From Treponema sp. (GTDB lineage Bacteria; Spirochaetota; Spirochaetia; Treponematales; Treponemataceae), in assembly GCA_016293495.1 (NCBI GenBank), contig JAEDED010000016.1, forward strand, positions 1 through 51,820: a DNA stretch of 51,820 nucleotides, in the 5' to 3' direction. Under the pieces are notes generated by a model. It ran no database searches. It saw nothing but the letters and a program-made list of their open reading frames with translations, and had not been told where the DNA came from. A program made the translations under genes and the position numbers. Within the stretch, counting starts at the first letter, position 1; each line of letters begins with the position of its first letter. Below are positions 24,722 to 32,401 of the stretch, one piece after another.

Positions 24722-26565
24722 AAAAATTATTCAATTTATTAGTAGTATTATTTACCGGGATGGTAATTGTTTCAGCAAGCCCATCACTTGATGGAAGAGC
24801 TGTAGTTGCTGACAAAGGTATGTTACCTTCAGGACTTTTTGCAAAAACTGTAGGTTATTTGCCGGGGGACAGTATTTCAATTACAAATCCATCAAATGGT
24901 CAGGTAATTGATATTCTTGTTATTGGATCACTCGATCCATCAGAAGGTGTTGCTGTCCTTTTAAGTTCAGAAGCAGCAGACAGCCTTAACATTAAGAAAA
25001 ACTCAAATATGCTTGTAAAACTTACAAAGCGTACCGGAGAACTTGATGAAAATGCAAGCGGTTCATGTATTATTGCAAAAGAAACTGCCCCTGTAAAAGA
25101 AACAGTAACTGAAAAAGAAAACGAACCGGAAGAAGAACCAGAAGAAGAACCAAAAGAAGAACCAGAAACTGAAACTGCTTATGAATCAGATGAAGATGCA
25201 ATTTTCGAAGATGAAGACGAAATCCAGGAAGAAATTGCAGAAACTGAAGAATCTAAAGACGCAGAAGATTCAGAAGAAACTATTCCAGAAGAAACAGAAG
25301 ATCCAGAAGAAACAGAAGATGATTCAGTAATTTCTGAGGTTCTTGAATATGATGAAGATGTTCCGGAAGAAGAATTCATCGACGAAGAAGAATCAGTTGA
25401 AGAAGAAGAACTTCCTGAAGAAGCTCTTCCTGAAGAAACTGAAGATTCGGAAGAAACTGAAGTTGTTGAAGAAGAAGCAGAACCAATTGAAGATGACTAT
25501 GTAGCTCCAGAAGAAGAATCAATCGAAGAAGAAGAACTTCCTGAAGAAGCTGAAGATTCGGAAGAAATTGAAGTTGTTGAAGAAGAAGCAGAACCAATTG
25601 AAGATGACTATGTAACTCCAGAAGAAGAATCAGTTGAAGAAGAAGATCTTCCTGAAGAAGCTGAAGATTCAGAAGAAACTGAAGTTGTTGAAGAAGAAGC
25701 AGAACCAATTGAAGATGACTATATAGCTCCAGAAGCAGAATCAGTTGAAGAAGAAGAACTTCCTGAAGAATACGAAGAAGAAAAACCTGTTGTAGAAGAC
25801 AACTATGTAGCTCCAGAGGAAGAATCAATCGAAGAAGAAGAACTTCCACCAGAAGAAGCCATCGAAGAAGAAGAACTTCCTGAAGAAGCAACTGTTGAAA
25901 CAGAAGAACCTGCAGCAGAAGAACCAGAAGCTGAAACTGAAGAACCAGAAACTGAGGAATTAGAAACAGAAGCTGAAGAAGAAATCTCCAGCTCAGCCTT
26001 TGCTCCAGCAGTAGAATCAGTTGAAGAAGAAGAATTTCCTGAAGAAGAAATTGTTGAAGAAGAAGAACTTCCAGAAGAAGAAATTGTTGAAGAAGAAGTA
26101 GTTGAAGAAACTGAAGATGATGACTTTGAAGCAATCGTGCTTGTACCTTCAGACAATAATCCACCAGAAACTGAAAAAGAATCAGAAAAAGAAACTGTAA
26201 TCGAAAAATCAAAACTGGTTGAAAAGGTTGATGAAGTTGAAGAAGTTGTTGAAACAGAAAAAATTACACAAACAGTAACAGAAAAAGAAATTGTTAAGAC
26301 AACAGAAAAAGCTTCTGGTAAAATTAAAGAAATTACAAGCCTTGAAAAAGGTAAATGGTACATCCAGATTGCCGCATATAAAAATAATGATAATGTTAAC
26401 GAAATTTACAGCAAATACGGTAAGAAATATCCTGTAGTTGTTGAAAAACGCGGTGACATCAGTGTAGTTATGATCGGACCTTTGAGTATGGATGAATACG
26501 GAACTGTATTGCAGAGATTTAAGGCATTCGGTTTCAAAGATGCATTCGTAAAAAAAGGAAAATAA
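24718..26565 (+). CDS. Exported SPOR-domain protein with an acidic repeat arm
   Basis: The 615-residue product has a signal peptide (MKKLFNLLVVLFTGMVIVSASP). A beta-rich N-terminal domain follows (about residues 22-110, LDGRAVVADKGMLPSG, YLPGDSISITNP), reminiscent of RlpA-type double-psi barrels. Residues about 125-490 are a low-complexity glutamate-rich arm. A C-terminal SPOR domain (about 540-612, GKWYIQIAAYKNNDNVNEIY, VVMIGPLSM) closes it. SPOR domains bind denuded septal peptidoglycan, so a role in division or wall remodelling is likely. The arm holds 37-residue repeats. Rare codons are not evident; GAA dominates. It starts inside the upstream gene's stop. Confidence 0.82.
   Translation: MKKLFNLLVVLFTGMVIVSASPSLDGRAVVADKGMLPSGLFAKTVGYLPGDSISITNPSNGQVIDILVIGSLDPSEGVAVLLSSEAADSLNIKKNSNMLVKLTKRTGELDENASGSCIIAKETAPVKETVTEKENEPEEEPEEEPKEEPETETAYESDEDAIFEDEDEIQEEIAETEESKDAEDSEETIPEETEDPEETEDDSVISEVLEYDEDVPEEEFIDEEESVEEEELPEEALPEETEDSEETEVVEEEAEPIEDDYVAPEEESIEEEELPEEAEDSEEIEVVEEEAEPIEDDYVTPEEESVEEEDLPEEAEDSEETEVVEEEAEPIEDDYIAPEAESVEEEELPEEYEEEKPVVEDNYVAPEEESIEEEELPPEEAIEEEELPEEATVETEEPAAEEPEAETEEPETEELETEAEEEISSSAFAPAVESVEEEEFPEEEIVEEEELPEEEIVEEEVVEETEDDDFEAIVLVPSDNNPPETEKESEKETVIEKSKLVEKVDEVEEVVETEKITQTVTEKEIVKTTEKASGKIKEITSLEKGKWYIQIAAYKNNDNVNEIYSKYGKKYPVVVEKRGDISVVMIGPLSMDEYGTVLQRFKAFGFKDAFVKKGK
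25385..25840 (+). repeat. 111-bp in-frame tandem repeats in the SPOR-domain gene
   Basis: Copies begin at about 25385, 25510, 25621, 25732 and 25817 (last partial), each opening with GARGMAGAATCARTYGAAG-like sequence. The spacing is exactly 111 bp (37 residues) for copies 2 to 4. Copy 1 carries an extra 15 bp (LPEEA duplicated). Units read about EESVEEEELPEEAEDSEETE then VVEEEAEPIEDDYVAPE. Confidence 0.8.
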
Positions 26566-26593
26566 ATAAAAATAAAAGCAGCTGAAATTGCAT

Positions 26594-26642
26594 AAAAAAG
26601 CCCTGACCGGTTGAGTGATTCAAGCAGGTCAGGGCTTTTTTG
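26594..26642. terminator. Bidirectional terminator between the SPOR gene and ssrA
   Basis: AAGCCCTGACC (26598-26608) pairs with GGTCAGGGCTT (26627-26637), flanked by A and T runs on both sides, so it can serve both converging transcripts. Confidence 0.88.
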
Positions 26643-26654
26643 TTTCGGGATGTT

Positions 26655-27009
26655 TGGAGATGGGGGGAATTGAACCCCCGTCCGAAAAAGCAACGCAGTT
26701 ACGTCTACAGGTTTATCGGTGCGAGGTAGTTGTCGGGAAAAGGTAGCAGCACCACAAGCGTCATTTCCGTATTCTGATTTTAAGTCCCGCATAAAGATCA
26801 GACACATTATGCAGCAAGCCTTGGTTTGGTGACAGTATTCCCGATCGCTCAAAGCGGTGCCATCAGGATACCGGCTCAGCTACTTACGCAGCGAGAGCAA
26901 ACTGTGAATTAGATTCGCCAGTTAATTGTTTTCGTCTGTTTAGGGAACAGGCAATGAACCCCACCTGCAATAAAAGCATCATCAAAATCGTCGAAACCGG
27001 TGCACCCCC
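26655..27009 (-). ncRNA. ssrA: tmRNA (ssrA)
   Basis: The 5' end GGGGGTG (27009-27003) pairs with CATCTCC (26662-26656) to form the alanine-type acceptor stem with two G-U pairs. GGTTTCGAC follows the 5' end, and the T-arm GGACGGGGGTTCAATTCCCCC is near the 3' end (in 26662-26685). The length is about 355 nt; CCA is not encoded (genome reads TCCAAAC). The tag frame lies at 26919-26884: resume codon GGC, giving GESNSQFALAA then TAA, with a second stop TAG one base later in another frame. The non-encoded Ala precedes it. The AALAA-type end is the conserved protease signal. TAACTGGC at the resume site matches the arrangement seen in Bacillus. Confidence 0.95.
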
Positions 27010-27026
27010 GAAAAGTTATATATATT

Positions 27027-27055
27027 AAGATAGTAAAATATATACCAAAAGTCAA
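27027..27055 (-). promoter_or_regulatory. ssrA promoter
   Basis: On the minus strand: TTGACT (27055-27050), 17-nt spacer, TATCTT (27032-27027). The expected start is about 10 nt before the mature 5' end. Confidence 0.5.
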
Positions 27056-27070
27056 TTAAATCCATTAAAG

Positions 27071-28018
27071 TTAAGATTTAATCTGGTCATCCGTTTTATT
27101 ATTAATGGCTTCATTTTCAGAATTGTTTTTTTCATTAAGTGAAAATCTTGAACTAAAGAACGCGAGACAGAATCCTGCTGCTGCACAAATAATGCTGATA
27201 ATAAACTGAATTGCAGTCTGCTCAGTAAAAGGAATAATCAAATAAGCAGATCCGATAATAAGTCCTAAAATTACAGCGTATGTGTAACGTGGTGCAGCTT
27301 TAATTAATGAACTTATAAGTTTAGCACCAGCAAAAAGACCAACAAGGATTCCAAATCCAACAGGAACCAAAAGAATTATTGCTTGGATGATAGTGGATTT
27401 TGCCATTAAGCCAGAAATAGAAGAAATAATAATTGGATAAACTCCAATAATCAGCATAAGTAATGAGCCGCTGATTCCAGGAATGATCATTGCAAAAGCA
27501 CCTAAAATTCCACCAATGAACAATTTTATACAAAGACCTGTATTAAGTTCTGGTAATTCGGCAGCAGCATTAACTGCAGATTTTGCATCCCCATAATTCT
27601 GCTGGAGTATTCCAAATGTAAGAATAAGAGCAAGACCTGAAATAACTGCAAGAATAAGACCTGCAATTTTTTTTGCAGAAAGTTTTTCGTTATGCTGAGT
27701 CTTAAAAGTATATCCTGCTAAAAGTGGAATACTTCCAATAATAAGACCTGTAAAGAAGAAATTTGTCTGAACTGGATAATAATTAAAAAGTGCTTTAATA
27801 CCCTTGCTGAATAAAATAATTCCAAAGGCAATACCTAAAAGAATTGGCAAAACAAATTTCCAGTTTTTAATAAGTTTCTTGATATTTAACGTAATTGCAT
27901 TTACAAATTTGTCATAAATATTAAAAATTACAACAAGAGTTCCGCCAGATACACCTGGAATTACCTGTGCTATTCCAACAAAAATTCCAATAACAAATGT
28001 TTTAATCATTTCAATCAT
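27071..28018 (-). CDS. DUF368 membrane protein, PopT-type undecaprenyl-phosphate translocase
   Basis: The 315-residue polytopic protein has eight or more hydrophobic segments. It also has the DUF368 signature GIAQVIPGVSGGTLVVIFNIYD (about residues 16-37), its inverted-repeat counterpart MIIPGISGSLLMLIIGVYPI (about 176-195), and FTGLIIGSIPLL (about 89-100). DUF368 proteins (PopT) were shown in other bacteria to recycle undecaprenyl phosphate across the cytoplasmic membrane, supporting wall and glycan synthesis. The C-terminal tail is short and polar. There is no Shine-Dalgarno. The promoter lies inside the upstream terminator and ends 7 nt before the ATG, so translation is probably leaderless; M4 is an alternative start. 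Confidence 0.85.
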   Translation of the reverse strand: MIEMIKTFVIGIFVGIAQVIPGVSGGTLVVIFNIYDKFVNAITLNIKKLIKNWKFVLPILLGIAFGIILFSKGIKALFNYYPVQTNFFFTGLIIGSIPLLAGYTFKTQHNEKLSAKKIAGLILAVISGLALILTFGILQQNYGDAKSAVNAAAELPELNTGLCIKLFIGGILGAFAMIIPGISGSLLMLIIGVYPIIISSISGLMAKSTIIQAIILLVPVGFGILVGLFAGAKLISSLIKAAPRYTYAVILGLIIGSAYLIIPFTEQTAIQFIISIICAAAGFCLAFFSSRFSLNEKNNSENEAINNKTDDQIKS

Positions 28019-28025
28019 AAAATCT

Positions 28026-28055
28026 ATTATATAAAAAAAAAGCCATTTACATCAA
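28026..28055 (-). promoter_or_regulatory. popT promoter inside the rsbW terminator, predicted leaderless
   Basis: On the minus strand: TTGATG (28055-28050) lies in the loop and inner stem of the rsbW terminator, the spacer is 18 nt and spans the T run, and consensus TATAAT lies at 28031-28026. The ATG at 28018 is 7 nt after the -10. Confidence 0.6.
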
Positions 28056-28066
28056 TGTAAATGGCT
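28033..28066 (-). terminator. Terminator of the rsbU-rsbV-rsbW operon
   Basis: On the minus strand, AGCCATTTAC-ATTGAT-GTAAATGGCT (28066-28041) is a perfect 10-bp stem followed by eight further T residues. Confidence 0.85.
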
Positions 28067-28088
28067 CATCAAATAATTGTAAAAATTA

Positions 28089-28616
28089 TTAGTGTTTCTG
28101 CTGGAATCTCTTAAGCATAGCTACACCGTTTTTCTTTCCGTTGTAAACAAAGCCGCCGTCCCAGTATTCAAGAGCTGCAAAGAGGGCGTTACCACCATCC
28201 TGGTCATCACTCTGTTTTGTTCTGAATGAAACGAAGTTTGAAAGCATTTCGTAGTTCTGTTTGTGAAGTGCTTCAATACGGTTTCTGTTGAATTCATTCC
28301 ATTTGTCAAGGTCTTTGAATCCTTCACCTTCATCTTCAACGATAAGATGAGCGTGAGTAGGGCTGAATGAATACCAAACAGTTACTTTCTTGTTAACGTC
28401 ACAGTTATTACCATGTTTAACAGCGTTCTTGATAACTTCTGAAATCTGCTGTTCAAGAAGGTTAAGATCTTTAATTTCTGTTGGTGCTGACTGTACAATC
28501 AACAAAGTAAAATATCTAATCTGACGGAAGTCCGAAGGGAATTCCTTTTTGAGCATGTTTGTTTTGTCGAACAATGGATCATTGTCGTCTGAGCGTAATT
28601 CTTTTAAAGTGTCCAT
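28089..28616 (-). CDS. rsbW: RsbW-type anti-sigma/serine-kinase ATPase
   Basis: The 175-residue protein has a GHKL ATPase domain of the RsbW/SpoIIAB class, which in partner switching binds either its target or the STAS antagonist and phosphorylates the latter. The N box reads EVIKNAVKHGN (about residues 59-69) and the G1 box reads VEDEGEGF (about 91-98). The expected length is about 140-170. It is the third gene of rsbU-rsbV-rsbW, 13 bp after rsbV. No sigma factor gene is adjacent, so the target is not evident. The C-terminal part (SFRTKQSDDQDGGNALFAAL) is more divergent than in classical RsbW. Confidence 0.82.
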   Translation of the reverse strand: MDTLKELRSDDNDPLFDKTNMLKKEFPSDFRQIRYFTLLIVQSAPTEIKDLNLLEQQISEVIKNAVKHGNNCDVNKKVTVWYSFSPTHAHLIVEDEGEGFKDLDKWNEFNRNRIEALHKQNYEMLSNFVSFRTKQSDDQDGGNALFAALEYWDGGFVYNGKKNGVAMLKRFQQKH

Positions 28617-28629
28617 TTTAGTTCCTCAA

Positions 28630-28968
28630 TTAGTCTTTAATCATTAAGAGAGCTTCTTCAACGCTGTTAGCAATAGGAAAGTAGCCCATAAGTTTTGTAA
28701 GTTCAATAACCTTTTTAACAGATCCATGAACGTTAGAAATAGCGAATTTAAGATTCATCTTTTTCATTGTGGAACAGATGTAAATCAATGCACCAATTCC
28801 AGAAGAGTCGATGTAGTCAACCTGTTCAAGATTGATGATGAAGTTCTTAACATTTTTTTCAAGCATCTTCATTACCAATTCTTTGAGTTTGTAAGAATTG
28901 TACAAGTCCATTTCGCCATTTACATCGATAATGTAAATCTCTCCGTTTTTACGTATTTTAAGGTCCAT
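28630..28968 (-). CDS. rsbV: STAS anti-anti-sigma factor, RsbV-type
   Basis: The 112-residue single-domain STAS protein carries the phosphorylation motif YIDSSGIGALIYI (about residues 51-63), where the first serine of DSSG is the expected RsbW target and RsbU substrate. An N-terminal beta strand GEIYIIDVNGEMD precedes it. The length is typical (about 100-115). GGAGATC lies about 6 nt before the ATG. It sits between rsbU (17 bp upstream) and rsbW (13 bp downstream), giving a complete partner-switch cassette. Confidence 0.88.
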   Translation of the reverse strand: MDLKIRKNGEIYIIDVNGEMDLYNSYKLKELVMKMLEKNVKNFIINLEQVDYIDSSGIGALIYICSTMKKMNLKFAISNVHGSVKKVIELTKLMGYFPIANSVEEALLMIKD

Positions 28969-28985
28969 AAAAGATCTCCTTCCCC

Positions 28986-30629
28986 TTATTTAATCTTGAT
29001 AACCATTAATGACTGATCATCGTGTTGTGCGGCTGATCCGCAGAATTTTTTTACATCGTTCTTGATCTTGTTAGCAATTTCTTTACCATCTGATGAATGG
29101 TTAGCAATAATAACCTTTTCAAGATTAGCTTTTGTATACTGATGTCCATCTCCGTTCAATGCTTCGATAAGACCGTCTGTACATGTAATTACGATATCAC
29201 CAGATTTGACTGATATCTCATTATCGGTATATTCAGTACTTTTCTCAACACCTATAGGTTCCTGGATTCCAGAAATTTCTTTAACTGTATTTGTTTCTGC
29301 GGAATAAATGAAAATAGGATTTGTTCCGCCTGAAGCATATTGAATCTTATTATTAACACTGTCATAGATAAGAAGGGCAACACTTGCAAAGTGGTCGATT
29401 GTATTGTTTTCTGAAGCAATACCTCTGTTAGCCCAGCTTAAAATAGTTCCTGCTGTCTGAGTTGTGTTGATGATGAGACGAAGCATAGCACGAAGCTGAA
29501 GCATTACGTTCATTGAGTTAAGACTCTTTCCTGTAACGTCTGCCATTACGAAAGAAATACGGTCTTTTCTTGAAACCATTACGTCGTAATAGTCACCACA
29601 AATATTTTCTGCAGGATTGAATACTGTACCAATTGAAAGTCCAGGAATTGCAGGAAGTTTTGCAGGTACAAGAGATTTCTGTACGTTAGTTGCAATTTCA
29701 CCTTCTTTTGCAAGACTGAATCTGTCTACGATTTCGTTGTGAATTGATGTCGACATAATTGCAGAAGCAACAAATTCACCAAGGCGTTTAGCGCTGTCAA
29801 ATTCCTGTTCTGTAAAATCACCGTTAATAGGGTTCTTTGAAAGTCCGAGAACACCAACAGCTCTATCATTAACATAAAGCGGAATAAAAATATATGCGCC
29901 GCATTTAAGGAAGTCTTCATCTTTGTTCTGGAAAATTCTTGAATCTTTAGAAGGTTCATTAATCATTACCGGAACTTTTCCGTTAAGTACTTCGCCGAAA
30001 ATATTTCCTTTTAATGGGAACTGCATATAGCGCATGTTCATTTCTACGCGCTGTTCTTTATGAGGAACATTTTCTGGAATTTCATATGGTGGAATGAATT
30101 TTCCTGAAAGGTTTTTTACGTTGAGAATATCCTCAAAGTCATCGAGAACTACTGAAAGTACACCGTCAGCATGTGTAAGTTCCATGATTTTTTTGCCGTA
30201 GCTGTCAAGAAGCGGTGTAAGCCCCTGAGGATTATTGAAGGATTCTGCCATTATATTGATGAACTGTCTGTTTACATCGAGAAGAGAAATGTCCTGGTCT
30301 TCGTAAACAATGTTCATGCGCTGCTGAATCAAGGTATTGTTATTGGCTGAACTGCCTTTTTTTGTACGGTCTTCTTTTTTCTGTAATGCTTTAAGTATTG
30401 CATAAGGTGTCATTAACAGAGATGCAAGTGTAAGCATAAGATAAAGGAATACAGGATCTTTTAAAAGATATGTAATTACTAAACCTGAAATTACAGAAAG
30501 AAGAGAAAGGAAAAATACAAAACTGACTTTTGCGGTTTTTCTTGCTTTAACTACAATGAGAAAAGCAAAGACAATAGTTGTTAGCCCTGCAGAAATCAGT
30601 AAAGGCAAATGTGCGTACTGGTTTAACAA
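28986..30629 (-). CDS. rsbU: RsbU-type PP2C phosphatase with membrane segment and GAF domain
   Basis: The 547-residue protein senses a signal and dephosphorylates the STAS protein. Three N-terminal hydrophobic segments span about residues 8-85 (LLISAGLTTIVFAFLIVV, LLSVISGLVITYLL, FLYLMLTLASLL). A GAF-like domain follows (about 125-300, GAYIFIPLYVNDRAVGVLGLSKN), then a SpoIIE/PP2C domain (about 330-547) with metal-binding ICGDYYD, FVMADVTGKSLNSMN, VITCTDGLIEAL and QHDDQSLMV. The start codon is TTG, fixed by AGGAG 8 nt upstream; no ATG is near. It has its own promoter 64 bp downstream of the ParB-like gene. Confidence 0.9.
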   Translation of the reverse strand: MLNQYAHLPLLISAGLTTIVFAFLIVVKARKTAKVSFVFFLSLLSVISGLVITYLLKDPVFLYLMLTLASLLMTPYAILKALQKKEDRTKKGSSANNNTLIQQRMNIVYEDQDISLLDVNRQFINIMAESFNNPQGLTPLLDSYGKKIMELTHADGVLSVVLDDFEDILNVKNLSGKFIPPYEIPENVPHKEQRVEMNMRYMQFPLKGNIFGEVLNGKVPVMINEPSKDSRIFQNKDEDFLKCGAYIFIPLYVNDRAVGVLGLSKNPINGDFTEQEFDSAKRLGEFVASAIMSTSIHNEIVDRFSLAKEGEIATNVQKSLVPAKLPAIPGLSIGTVFNPAENICGDYYDVMVSRKDRISFVMADVTGKSLNSMNVMLQLRAMLRLIINTTQTAGTILSWANRGIASENNTIDHFASVALLIYDSVNNKIQYASGGTNPIFIYSAETNTVKEISGIQEPIGVEKSTEYTDNEISVKSGDIVITCTDGLIEALNGDGHQYTKANLEKVIIANHSSDGKEIANKIKNDVKKFCGSAAQHDDQSLMVIKIK

Positions 30630-30658
30630 TTGTAAACTCCTGAAAAATTCTTATTTTA

Positions 30659-30687
30659 ATTCTATCATAACAAATTCTAGCCGTCAA
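30659..30687 (-). promoter_or_regulatory. rsbU-rsbV-rsbW operon promoter
   Basis: On the minus strand: TTGACG (30687-30682), 17-nt spacer, TAGAAT (30664-30659) with TGa in front (extended -10). Confidence 0.65.
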
Positions 30688-30693
30688 GAAAAA

Positions 30694-31656
30694 TTAATTA
30701 ATCTGACTGTCAGTGTTTTCACTGGAGATTGTGGAGTTTTCCATGTGATTCCTTAAAATAATTTTCTTGAACTTATTTGTTATCCTGTGGAACAGGCCGG
30801 TTCCGTAAGTTTTTGTAAAACTCACAGCCATCTGGTCGATAGGGTAATCTTCTCCGAATTTGTGCTTGAGGTCGTCCCAGTATTTAATCATCCATACGTA
30901 AAGGTCCGAAATTGTTCGTTTCTTGAACTTTTTCATTACCTTTGCATCATTTATTACCTGAACGACAGGCATATATACCTTGTTGAACCAGGAAAGAATT
31001 GCATCCGGCATTGTAATTTCCTCTTCTTGATTGAGATTAAGGTAATATTTGTGTGTGAGAATGTGGTTATAAATTACGTCATACTGTCCGGCAGTTGTAA
31101 AATCGAGGCACCAGTAATCAGTAATGTCACCGAAACTTGTTTCTGAGTAGAATACGCGTTTTTCGTAGGCAATAATCTGCTGGAGAAGGTATTTCATTGA
31201 AACACCGGGCTTGAGCTTTATTTCACTCTGGAGGCTGATTACTTCTGCGTCAATAAATTCAATGCCGCGGGCTTTGGCAACTGAAATACGGTGATTTCCG
31301 TCGCGGGCAAAGTAAAGACCGCCAAGTTCATAAAGAGTGACAGGCGGTAAAATGATGTTCTGAAGGTGAGCGCGGTCGATGCTTTCCCAGCGGGCTTTAA
31401 GGTGCGCATTTTTAGGGAAGAACTGATTGTCAAAATCTTTATAGCGGCCTTCGCTTCCTACGATAAGGTTTACGGGAACTGCCTGCATTCCTTTGTAAGT
31501 TTCGTTATTTGGTTTTAAAAGCTTCTTTAAGTCTGAAAGAGAAATAAGGCTTGCTTCTTCCGGTGTAAGGAAGTGCTGAATTCTATTAAAGAGGGCTTTA
31601 TTTCTTGCTTTGTAAAAGTCGTCGTCAGTCTGCTGGCTGAATGATAATTCTGGCAT
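30694..31656 (-). CDS. ParB/sulfiredoxin-fold protein, possible regulator
   Basis: The 320-residue protein has a ParB-like core with LPPVTLYELGGLYFARDGNHRISVAKARG (in about residues 104-132). Its DGNHR segment corresponds to the nucleotide-binding GxHR box of ParB/Srx folds. A glycine-containing IVGSEGRYKDFDNQFFP region precedes it. The C-terminal half (about 165-300) is helical with W- and Y-rich segments and no obvious helix-turn-helix. Spirochaete homologues are usually labelled transcriptional regulator without experimental support. A CGGAG site lies about 5 nt before the ATG. It is the third gene of an operon behind the TPR/Mrr-like and metallophosphoesterase genes. Nuclease, CTPase or regulator are all possible. 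Confidence 0.65.
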   Translation of the reverse strand: MPELSFSQQTDDDFYKARNKALFNRIQHFLTPEEASLISLSDLKKLLKPNNETYKGMQAVPVNLIVGSEGRYKDFDNQFFPKNAHLKARWESIDRAHLQNIILPPVTLYELGGLYFARDGNHRISVAKARGIEFIDAEVISLQSEIKLKPGVSMKYLLQQIIAYEKRVFYSETSFGDITDYWCLDFTTAGQYDVIYNHILTHKYYLNLNQEEEITMPDAILSWFNKVYMPVVQVINDAKVMKKFKKRTISDLYVWMIKYWDDLKHKFGEDYPIDQMAVSFTKTYGTGLFHRITNKFKKIILRNHMENSTISSENTDSQIN

Positions 31657-31670
31657 TTTTACTCCGTAGT

Positions 31671-32393
31671 TTAGTCCACAATTACAGGAATGTCTGAAGA
31701 ATCTGTAACTGGTAATTCAATTACATAATGACCGTAAGCGTTTACGATGATGCTCTGGTCATATCTAGAAATGCGTGGTTCATTAAGGTCATAGAGATGG
31801 ATATGGCCGTGAACCATAAATGTTGGTTTATATTTTTTTAAAAATTTATTGAAGACTTTAAAGCCTTTATGGCAGTTGTCTTCATGGTCATGAACATGCC
31901 TTGGAGTTGCATGTGTCAGGAAAATATCAAGATATCTTCCATATCTGATTTTATTCATTATTAGCTGAGGAACAAGCTTTAAAAGCTTGAACTTCATCTG
32001 GTTTTCGGTGTACTGGCATTGTCCGTGATTATAATCTCTCGAACCTGATACGCCTGCAATTAAAAGCGGTGTAGGCTTTTTAGAAATCGGATGCGGTATT
32101 AAAAGGGAATTGTCGCGGATAACGCTGAAGCCTGCATAAATTGCGCCGCATGAATATTCCTTTAATTGCTGGTCTTCTTTCTGAAGTTCTTTATGAAAGT
32201 ATTTTAAGTGTTCAAGGTTATGGTTTCCGAAAACAAAATAGGTCGGTTTGTTTAATGAACTTACAATGAAGTCAACATAGTCCATAGAAAGATCGCCGGC
32301 ACACAATACACAGTCAATGTCAGCAAAAACTTCTTTTATTGTGCTGCTATATACAAACGGGTCAATCTGATCAGAAACTAAGAGAATCTTCAT
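31671..32393 (-). CDS. Calcineurin-like metallophosphoesterase
   Basis: The 240-residue protein has the calcineurin-like phosphoesterase order: KILLVSDQID (residues 2-11), CVLCAGDL (about 33-40), VFGNHN (about 58-63), DIFLTHATPRHVHDH (about 150-164) and VHGHIHLYDLN (about 189-199). The first metal motif is normally DxH; here it is DQI, so one ligand is missing or displaced, though the other four motifs are intact. Substrate is unknown (phosphodiesters, nucleotides or proteins). It starts 8 nt after the stop of the TPR/Mrr-like gene without a clear Shine-Dalgarno, which suggests coupled translation. Confidence 0.8.
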   Translation of the reverse strand: MKILLVSDQIDPFVYSSTIKEVFADIDCVLCAGDLSMDYVDFIVSSLNKPTYFVFGNHNLEHLKYFHKELQKEDQQLKEYSCGAIYAGFSVIRDNSLLIPHPISKKPTPLLIAGVSGSRDYNHGQCQYTENQMKFKLLKLVPQLIMNKIRYGRYLDIFLTHATPRHVHDHEDNCHKGFKVFNKFLKKYKPTFMVHGHIHLYDLNEPRISRYDQSIIVNAYGHYVIELPVTDSSDIPVIVD

Positions 32394-32401
32394 ACATTCA
32401 A

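Noticed and set aside
25179..26363. Long minus-strand frames (up to 278 codons) opposite the SPOR-domain gene
   Set aside because: They are the complement of GAA-rich repeats (runs of L, Q, S) and have no start signals.
26406..26852. A 148-codon minus-strand frame across the SPOR gene end and tmRNA
   Set aside because: It reads through a terminator and the structured tmRNA, so it is a chance frame.
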